From Serinibacter arcticus (GTDB lineage Bacteria > Actinomycetota > Actinomycetes > Actinomycetales > Beutenbergiaceae): a stretch of DNA of 64,000 bases. The notes under the pieces are model-generated. The model was not told where the DNA came from, ran no database searches, and was given only the letters and a program-made list of their open reading frames with translations. The stretch is from assembly GCF_004786095.1 (NCBI RefSeq), contig NZ_RHPJ01000002.1:186001-250000 (forward strand). The letters run 5' to 3'. Within the stretch, counting starts at the first letter, position 1. Every line of letters starts with the position of its first letter. The translations under genes were made by a program, and so were the position numbers. Positions 33,552-40,800 of the stretch are shown piece after piece.

Positions 33552-35486
33552 ATGACCGTTGACCGCATCTCGAGAGCCCGCAGCGCGCGGGGGGCGGGAG
33601 CCGTGGCGCTCGCCGCCGCCGCCGGCCTGCTCGCCACCTCGGCCATCGCCGCCCCGGCCCCCGAGGCGAGCACCCTCACCTACGAGCTGGAGTCGACGCC
33701 GGCGCTCGCCGAGAACCCGCTCAAGGGCTTCCTGCCGTTCGCCCCGGAGCCCGGAGAGCCGAACGAGTTCGTCGACCCTGAGTTCCCGCACTCGATGGAG
33801 TGGTTCTACCTCCCGGTCGACGCCGTGGTCACGGGTGAGGACACCTACGACTGGTCCGCCGTCGAGAGCCGGCTCGACGCCATCGCGGAGCGTGGCCACC
33901 AGTCCGTCTTCCGCTTCTACCTCGACTACCCCACCCAGGACTCCGGCGTGCCCGAGTACCTGCTCGGCGAGGACGGCATCAGCCAGGATCGCGCCTACGA
34001 CTTCTTCGACAACGACGGCGTGAGCTTCTCGCCCGACTACGACGACCCGCGCGTGATCAGCCTCATGGTCGACTTCATCGCCGCGTTCGGCGAGCGGTAC
34101 GACGGCGACCCGCGCGTCGGCTACGTGACCGCCGGACTCATCGGCTTCTGGGGCGAGCACCACACCTACCCGATGGAGGGCGAGGTGTCCGAGGAGAACC
34201 CGAACGGCGAGACCTGGATGCCCACCCAGGAGACGCAGGACCTGGTCTGGAGCGCGTGGAACGAGGCGCTGGACGACACCTGGCTCCTGGCGCGCTACCC
34301 GTCGGCGTCGGTGGACGCGAACGGTTTCGGGCTCCACGACGACTCCTTCGGCTACGCCACCCTTCCCTCGACCGACTGGCACTTCCTCGCCAGGGTCGCC
34401 GCCGCGGGCATGGACGACGCCTGGCAGCAGGCCCCGATCGGTGGCGAGCTGTACCCGCCGCTGCAGACGTGCATCTTCTCCGACCCGATCTGCCCCGGCT
34501 CCGAGGGTGAGATCGAGGGCGGTCGCGACTTCAACTTCACCGACGCCGTCCCCGCCGCGCACATCAGCTGGATGATGAATCACCAGGCCTGGGCGACCGG
34601 GTACACGGGCGAGGACCGGACCCGCGCCATCGAGGGAGGCGCGTCCCTCGGCTACGACCTGACCGCCACGACGGCGACCGTCACCAGCAGCGGTGAGCAG
34701 GTCGACGTCACGCTCGAGATCACCAACCGCGGCGTGGCGCCCTTCTACTACGACTGGCCCGCGACGATGGTCGCGCTCGACGCCGAGGGCACGATCCTCG
34801 CGCAGGCGTCGGTCGACGCCGACCTTCCCAGCATCCAGCCGGGCGACGTCGCGACCGTCTCGGCGACCCTTGCCGCCGACGGGGAGGACCTCGCCGGCGC
34901 GACCGTCGCGTTCGGGGTGCCCAACGTCATGGACGGCGGCCTGCCGCTCCGGTTCGCGAACACGTCCCAGGACCAGGACGTCGACGGCTGGCTCACCGTG
35001 GGCGCCGTGCCACCCGCACCGGTCGTGGTCGAGCCCGTGGTGCTCACCCTCGGCGCGACGACGGTGGCGCAGGGCGGCACGCTCGACGTCGCGGCGAGCG
35101 GGCTCACCGGTCAGAGCGTGGCGTTCGCCCTGGCGGGGATGACCGAGCCGCTGGCGACGGTCGACGTCGTGGACGGCGCGGCTCGGGCCACGGTGACGAT
35201 CCCGGCGACCGTGGTGCCGGGACCGCAGACGCTCGAGGTCCGCGACGGCGATCAGGTCCTGGCCTCGGCCGCGTTGACGGTGACGGCGGCGGCGACCACA
35301 TCGCCGAGCGCGACGGCGGACCCGAGCCCCGCGCCGTCGACGGCGGTCACGGCCTCTCCCGCGAGGTCGGGCGAGCTCGCGAGGACCGGAGCCTCGGTGG
35401 GGCAGCTCGTGGGGAGCGCGGCCGGCGCCGCCCTCCTCGGGGGGCTGCTGCTGACGCTGCGGCGGCGGATGTCCACCGACGTGTGA
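33552..35486 (+). CDS. Secreted, LAxTG-anchored DUF4832 protein
   Basis: A 644-residue surface protein. ATG 33552 was chosen because a signal peptide begins there: Arg-rich start, hydrophobic AVALAAAAGLLATSAIAAPAP, cleavage near residue 34. The middle contains ENPLKGFLPFAPEP, GYVTAGLIGFWGEHHTYPM and AHISWMMNHQAWATGY, as in DUF4832/DUF4874 proteins, then two beta domains (about residues 375-580). A Ser/Pro/Ala-rich linker leads to the sortase signal LARTG (609-613), a hydrophobic segment and an RRR tail. It would be attached to peptidoglycan by a class E sortase. It appears to be the extracellular counterpart of the protein at 18955. Function of the domain is undefined. Confidence 0.85.
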   Translation: MTVDRISRARSARGAGAVALAAAAGLLATSAIAAPAPEASTLTYELESTPALAENPLKGFLPFAPEPGEPNEFVDPEFPHSMEWFYLPVDAVVTGEDTYDWSAVESRLDAIAERGHQSVFRFYLDYPTQDSGVPEYLLGEDGISQDRAYDFFDNDGVSFSPDYDDPRVISLMVDFIAAFGERYDGDPRVGYVTAGLIGFWGEHHTYPMEGEVSEENPNGETWMPTQETQDLVWSAWNEALDDTWLLARYPSASVDANGFGLHDDSFGYATLPSTDWHFLARVAAAGMDDAWQQAPIGGELYPPLQTCIFSDPICPGSEGEIEGGRDFNFTDAVPAAHISWMMNHQAWATGYTGEDRTRAIEGGASLGYDLTATTATVTSSGEQVDVTLEITNRGVAPFYYDWPATMVALDAEGTILAQASVDADLPSIQPGDVATVSATLAADGEDLAGATVAFGVPNVMDGGLPLRFANTSQDQDVDGWLTVGAVPPAPVVVEPVVLTLGATTVAQGGTLDVAASGLTGQSVAFALAGMTEPLATVDVVDGAARATVTIPATVVPGPQTLEVRDGDQVLASAALTVTAAATTSPSATADPSPAPSTAVTASPARSGELARTGASVGQLVGSAAGAALLGGLLLTLRRRMSTDV

Positions 35487-35519
35487 TCCGACCGGCTCGG
35501 GTCGACCCGAGCTGAGCGC

Positions 35520-35555
35520 GACGGCGGGCGGCTCCTCACGGAGCCGCCCGCCGTC
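35520..35555. terminator. Strong convergent terminator hairpin
   Basis: Perfect 16-bp arms (35520-35535 and 35540-35555) with TCAC loop between the converging DUF4832 and ThuA genes. It could end both transcripts. Confidence 0.75.
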
Positions 35556-35600
35556 GTGGTGTCGGACACCCGCAGCGGGACACCCCACGCCCCCGGCCGG

Positions 35601-36272
35601 TCAGTCCCGCGGCCCCCGCGCCGCCCAGAGCAGCCCCTGCTCGATCACCCGGGAGACCCACGGATCGAGAAGCGTCTCCACCGTGTGCCCCACCGTGCAC
35701 GCGAACACACGACCCGCGCCCCACTGCCGCGTCCACACCGCCGGCACCGTCACCGGCTCCTGCCACGGCTGTCCCTCGCGCACCGCGTGCGTCGTCGTGG
35801 CCAGCACCTCGCAGTGCGCATCCGTCTGCACCCAGTACTGCTCGGACTTCAGCTCCAGCACCGGCGCCACACCTGACAGCACCGGGTGTCCCGAGGACCC
35901 CTGCACCACCCGCACCTCGTGCTCGATGAGGTCGTCGGGGTGCGCCACGAACTGCCCGCCCACGAGGTGGTGGTAGTCCGTCGCCCCGCGGAAGGAGTCC
36001 AGCAACCCCCCGTGCCACCCCGCCAGTCCGGTTCCGGCCTCCACGGCCCGGCGCAGCCCGGTCAGCTCGTCGGCCAGGATCTCCCCCATCGTCCAGGCCT
36101 GGAGCACGAGGTCGGTCCGGTCCATCACGTCCTCGTCGGCGTAGACCTCCAGCCCGTCCTCGATCGTCACCTCGAACCCGGCCTCCCGCAGCCGCGGGAT
36201 GAACAGGTCCGTCGTCGGGACGGGGTCGTGCCCCTCCCACCCACCACGAACCACCAGCGCGCTTCGTCGCAC
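35601..36272 (-). CDS. ThuA-domain protein
   Basis: A 223-residue protein of the ThuA (trehalose-utilisation) class I amidotransferase-like fold. Visible blocks are VRGGWEGHDPVPTTDLF, LRRAVEAGTGLAGWHGGLLDSF (the conserved GWHGG), FVAHPDDLIEHEV and WQEPVTVPAVWTRQWGAGRVF with GHTVETL near the C terminus. GTG 36272 has GGAGG upstream. It starts 2 bp after the stop of the ROK regulator and is surely co-transcribed with it. ThuA homologues act in keto-sugar catabolism with Gfo/Idh partners, three of which occur in this window. No signal peptide, so it is cytosolic, unlike the ThuA domain of the giant protein at 37822. Confidence 0.88.
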   Translation of the reverse strand: MRRSALVVRGGWEGHDPVPTTDLFIPRLREAGFEVTIEDGLEVYADEDVMDRTDLVLQAWTMGEILADELTGLRRAVEAGTGLAGWHGGLLDSFRGATDYHHLVGGQFVAHPDDLIEHEVRVVQGSSGHPVLSGVAPVLELKSEQYWVQTDAHCEVLATTTHAVREGQPWQEPVTVPAVWTRQWGAGRVFACTVGHTVETLLDPWVSRVIEQGLLWAARGPRD

Positions 36273-36273
36273 G

Positions 36274-37473
36274 TCATGCCTCCTTGCTCAGGATGAGGCC
36301 TTCGACGGCCTCCGGTGCCAGGAAATGGTCGATCACGAGAGTCGCGGCGCCGACGATGCCCGCGTTGTTGCCGGCGCGCGCCGTCGTGATCTGCAGCCGC
36401 GCCGTGGCCAGCGGCATGCACCGCTGGTAGACGATCTCGCGGATGCCGGCGATCAGCTGGTCACCGGCGAGCGCCAGGTGTCCGCCGACCACGATCCGCG
36501 AGGGGTTGAGCAGGTTCACCGCGCTGGCCAGCGCCATGCCGATGTCGCGCCCCGCCTGCCGCACGTGCGAGTTCGCGCGCACGTCGCCCACCCGCACGCG
36601 CGCGACGACGTCGTCCGTCGTCACCGGTTCACCCGTCTCCGCGCTCAGGTGCGCCGCGATCGAGCTGAGCGAGGCGACGGCCTCGAGGCAGCCGTAGTTG
36701 CCGCAGCGGCACAGCACGTCCTGGTGGCCCGCCAGCGAGAGGTGACCGATGTCGCCCGCCGCGCCCTGCGCGCCGCGCCGGAGCTCGCCGTCCATGAGGA
36801 TGCCCGCGCCGATGCCGGTGGCCACCTTGACGAAGAGCAGCTCGCGCTCGCCGGGGTAGATGGTGCGCTGCTCGCCGAGGGCGATGATGTTCGCGTCGTT
36901 GTCGACGGCGACCGGCACCCCCAGGCGCGCCGACAGCATCTGCGGCACGTCGACGTCGTTCCACCCGGGCATGATCGGCGGGTTCACCGGGCGGCCGGTG
37001 GTGTGGTCCACCGGACCCGGCACGCCGATGCCCACGCCCGCGAGGTCGCGGATCGTGCGGCCCACCTGCGCGAGCAGCTTCTCGGCGGTGTCGGCCACCC
37101 ACTCCAGCACGGCCCGCGGCCCGTCGGTGATCGCCACGAGCTCGTCGAGCTCCGCGAGCAGCTTCCCGGCGAGGTCCGTCAGCCCGACCCGGGCGCGTGT
37201 GGCGCCGAGGTCGACGCCGAGCACCACCCGGGCGCTCGGCTCGAACGCGAACGTGGCCGGCGGTCTACCGCCCGTGCTGCTCGCCTCACCGGTCGGTGCG
37301 AGCACGCCGATCCGCACCAGCGCGTCGATCCGCGCGGCGACGGTCGAGCGCGAGTGGCCCGTCTCCGCCATCAGCCAGGCGCGCGTGCGCGGGGTGCCGT
37401 CGCGAAACAGCTGGAACGTCTCCCCGGCACCCGTGGGGCGCGTCGGGAACTTCCTCAGTCCGTCCATGAGCAC
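36274..37473 (-). CDS. ROK-family transcriptional regulator
   Basis: A 399-residue regulator with N-terminal helix-turn-helix (TPRTRAWLMAETGHSRSTVA, residues 27-46) and GRPPATFAF, then the ROK domain with LGVDLGATRARVGLTDLAGK and the complete zinc motif CRCGNYGCLE. It also retains AVDNDANIIALGE, so it can probably bind a sugar. It forms an operon with the ThuA gene and is divergent from the giant secreted protein. A palindrome at 37611-37635 next to that gene's promoter is a likely binding site. Confidence 0.9.
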   Translation of the reverse strand: MLMDGLRKFPTRPTGAGETFQLFRDGTPRTRAWLMAETGHSRSTVAARIDALVRIGVLAPTGEASSTGGRPPATFAFEPSARVVLGVDLGATRARVGLTDLAGKLLAELDELVAITDGPRAVLEWVADTAEKLLAQVGRTIRDLAGVGIGVPGPVDHTTGRPVNPPIMPGWNDVDVPQMLSARLGVPVAVDNDANIIALGEQRTIYPGERELLFVKVATGIGAGILMDGELRRGAQGAAGDIGHLSLAGHQDVLCRCGNYGCLEAVASLSSIAAHLSAETGEPVTTDDVVARVRVGDVRANSHVRQAGRDIGMALASAVNLLNPSRIVVGGHLALAGDQLIAGIREIVYQRCMPLATARLQITTARAGNNAGIVGAATLVIDHFLAPEAVEGLILSKEA

Positions 37474-37821
37474 AGTGAACTCCCTCGTCGCGCCGTCCGC
37501 CGTCTCGCGACGACGCGGCGCGGCCGTCCGGGCTGGATCGCCCGGTCTTCGGTCTTCTGAGGATGAAAGTAGCGGAACTTCTGATTGACGTCGAGCAAAA
37601 GTGTGCTTACGGTCAACGGGTGGTCAGTGTTGACCGCGCGTCGCCGCGGGTTCTCCGCAGGTGCCGCCCGTTCACCTGGCTCGGTCAGTCATCGTCCGCC
37701 CGCCATCCCCGGAGGTGTTCGCCCGCACCAGCACGAACGCCGCCCTCCCGGTCATGGTCGACCGGAAGCGGCGAGGGAGCGCCGACAGCGCACCCGCCTA
37801 ACCAGACCGAAGGAGCTCTTG
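37474..37821. other. Divergent intergenic region between the ROK regulator and the giant secreted gene
   Basis: No gene that I can support lies in these 348 bp. The centre (37560-37625) is A+T-rich for this genome and holds the promoter and palindrome listed separately. The 200 bp downstream form a long untranslated leader for the secreted protein. I see no riboswitch-like structure by eye. Confidence 0.6.
37585..37635 (+). promoter_or_regulatory. Promoter plus ROK-type operator palindrome
   Basis: TTGACG (37585-37590) and TACGGT (37608-37613) are spaced 17 bp, a near-consensus promoter. GGTCAAC (37611-37617) and GTTGACC (37629-37635) form a perfect 7-bp inverted repeat with 11-base spacer overlapping the -10 box and expected start point, where a repressor would block initiation. 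The divergent ROK regulator is the obvious candidate. Confidence 0.6.
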
Positions 37822-40800
37822 GTGAGAAATCTGCTTGGCAGCAGGTCGCTCGGCCTACGCCGAACGATCGCGGCCGTGGCCGCTGCCACCGTTGCACTAC
37901 CTCTGTCCTTCGCGGCGATGGCTTCCGCCACCGCCGCGCCCGCGCCCCCGCCCGAACCCGTGGAGGAGGCCGCCGCCGAACCGTTCGACGTCCTCGTCTT
38001 CTCCAAGACCGCCGGGTTCCGCCACAGCTCCATCCCCGCCGGCATCGCCGCCATCGAGCAGCTCGGGGAAGAGAACAACTTCGCCGTCGACACGACCGAG
38101 GACGGCGCAGCCTTCACGGAGGAGAACCTCGCCAACTACGACGCGGTCATCTTCCTGTCGACCACGGGCGACGTCCTGAACGCCGACCAGCAGGCCGCGT
38201 TCGAGACCTACATCGGCAACGGCGGCGGCTACGCGGGCATCCACGCCGCGTCCGACACCGAGTACGACTGGCCCTGGTACGGCGAGCTCGTCGGCGCCTA
38301 CTTCGCCGGCCACCCCCAGAACCAGACCGCGACCGTCAAGGTCGAGGACCACGACCACGACTCCACCGCGCACCTGCCCGACGAGTGGGAGCGTTTCGAC
38401 GAGTGGTACAACTTCCGCTCCAACCCGCGTGACACCGTCCACGTGCTCGCCTCGCTCGACGAGACGACCTACCAGGCGGGCGCCTCGGCCATGGGGATCG
38501 ACCACCCCATCGCGTGGTGCCAGGCCTTCGACGGCGGACGCTCCTGGTACACCGGCGGCGGCCACACGGACGAGTCCTTCTCGGACCCCGACTTCGTGCG
38601 CCACCTGCTCGGCGGCATCCAGACCGCCGCGGGCGCGGTCGAGAGCGACTGCACCGCGACGCAGAGCTCGAGCTTCGAGCGCGTCGACCTCGACGACAAC
38701 ACGTCCAACCCGATGGCGCTGAGGGTGGCCGACGACGGCACCGTCTTCTACATCGAGCGCGACGGCCGGGTGCAGCGCATCGACGCCGCCACCACGGTGA
38801 CCTCCACGGCCCTCACGCTGAACGTGACGCAGAGCAACGAGGACGGACTTCTCGGCATCACGCTGGACCCGGACTTCTCCGACAACGGCTGGATGTACCT
38901 CTACTGGTCACCCGCCGACCTCGGCGGCTCCGCACCCCACAACCAGATCTCGCGCTTCACCTACGACGCCGAGAGCCAGACCGTCGATGCCGCGAGCGGC
39001 GTCACGCTGCTCGAGGTCAACACGCAGCGCGACACGTGCTGCCACGCCGGCGGCGACATGGTGTTCGACGACGACGGCAACCTGATCCTGGCCACGGGTG
39101 ACAACACCAACCCGTTCGAGTCGGGCGGCTTCTCGCCCCACGACGAGCGCGCCGGTCGCAAGAACTACGACGCGCAGGGCACCGCGGCCAACACCAACGA
39201 CCTGCGCGGCAAGGTCATCCGGATCACCCCGCAGGACGACGGCTCCTACACCGTCCCCGAGGGCAACCTGTTCGCCGAGGGCACCGCCCAGACCAGGCCG
39301 GAGATCTACGCCATGGGTCTGCGGAACCCGTTCCGCATCGGGATCGACCACGAGAGCGGCAACCTGCTGGTCGCCGACTACGGGCCGGACTCCAGCACGT
39401 CCTCGCCCACGCGCGGCCCGGTCGGGACCGTCGAGTGGAACATCGTGTCCGAGCCGGGCTTCTACGGCTGGCCGTACTGCACGGGTGCGAACAACGCCTA
39501 CATCGACTACAACTTCGCGACCGGTCAGTCCGGCGCGGCGTTCGACTGCGCCGGCGGCGTCGTCAACAACTCCCCGAACAACACCGGCCTGCAGCAGCTT
39601 CCCCCCGCCATCGGCGCGGAGATCTACTACAACTCCGGTGGTTCGCCCACGACGCCCGAGATCGGCGGTGGCGGTGCGCCCATGGCGGGCGACACCTACT
39701 CCTACGACCCCGAGCTCGTCTCCGACGTGAAGTGGCCGGCCTACTGGGACGGCAAGGCCATGCTCGGTGAGTGGAACAAGGGCACGATGTACTCCGTCCA
39801 GCTCAACCGCGAGGACCGGACGGACATCGTCGACGTCAACCGCGTCCTGCCGGGCATCTTCGACCCCTCGGTCGGCTTCAACCGCCCGATGGACTTCGAG
39901 TTCGGGCCCGACGGCGCGCTGTACGTCATCGACTGGGGCTCCGGCTTCGGCGGCAACAACGCCAGCTCGGGCATCTTCAAGGTGAACTACGTGCTCGGCG
40001 AGGTCTCGCCGATCGCCCGTGCCACCGCGGACGTCACCAGCGGCCTCGCGCCGCTGGAGGTCTCCTTCTCCTCGGAGGGCACGCGCCACCCGAACGGTGA
40101 CGCGATCACGCTGCAGTGGACGTTCGGCGACGGTTCGGAGCCGAGCACCGAGGCCAACCCGGTGCACGTGTACGAGGAGGAGGGCAGCTACGTCGCCCAG
40201 CTCACCGCCACGGACGCCGAGGGCCGCACCGGTATCGCCAACGTCACGATCGTCGTCGGCAACGAGGCACCCACGGTCACCATCACGTTCCCCGAGAACG
40301 GTGGCTTCTTCGACTTCGGTGACCAGGTCGCCTACGAGATCGTCGTGGACGACCCGGACGGCGAGGTGAGCTGCGAGAACGTCACCCTGTTCACGTCGCT
40401 CGGCCACGACAGCCACGCCCACCCGTTCGAGGAGCTCTCGGGCTGCGAGGGCATCATCCAGACCGCTCGCGACGAGGGCCACGGCATCAGCGAGAACATC
40501 TTCTGGGTCGTCGAGGCGAGCTACATCGACGACGGCGGTTCGGTCGGCGTGCCGCTGCGCGCCAGCGACCTGCAGGTCCTGCAGCCCAAGACGCTGCAGG
40601 CGGAGTTCTTCACCTCGACCGGGCGTCTGGCCGACTCGACCGCGACCGGGGACCCCGGCGTCGTCATCGAGGCCACGACCGACACCGCCGGTGGCGGTTC
40701 CAACATCGGCTACATCGAGGCCGGTGACTGGTGGGCGTTCGACCCGATCAGCCTCGCGTCGATCGACACGATCGCCATGCGCGTCGCGTCGCAGAGCGGC

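Noticed and set aside
35496-35511. Palindrome CTCGGGTCGACCCGAG
   Set aside because: It lies directly beside the strong terminator hairpin and has no loop; probably part of the terminator surroundings rather than an operator.
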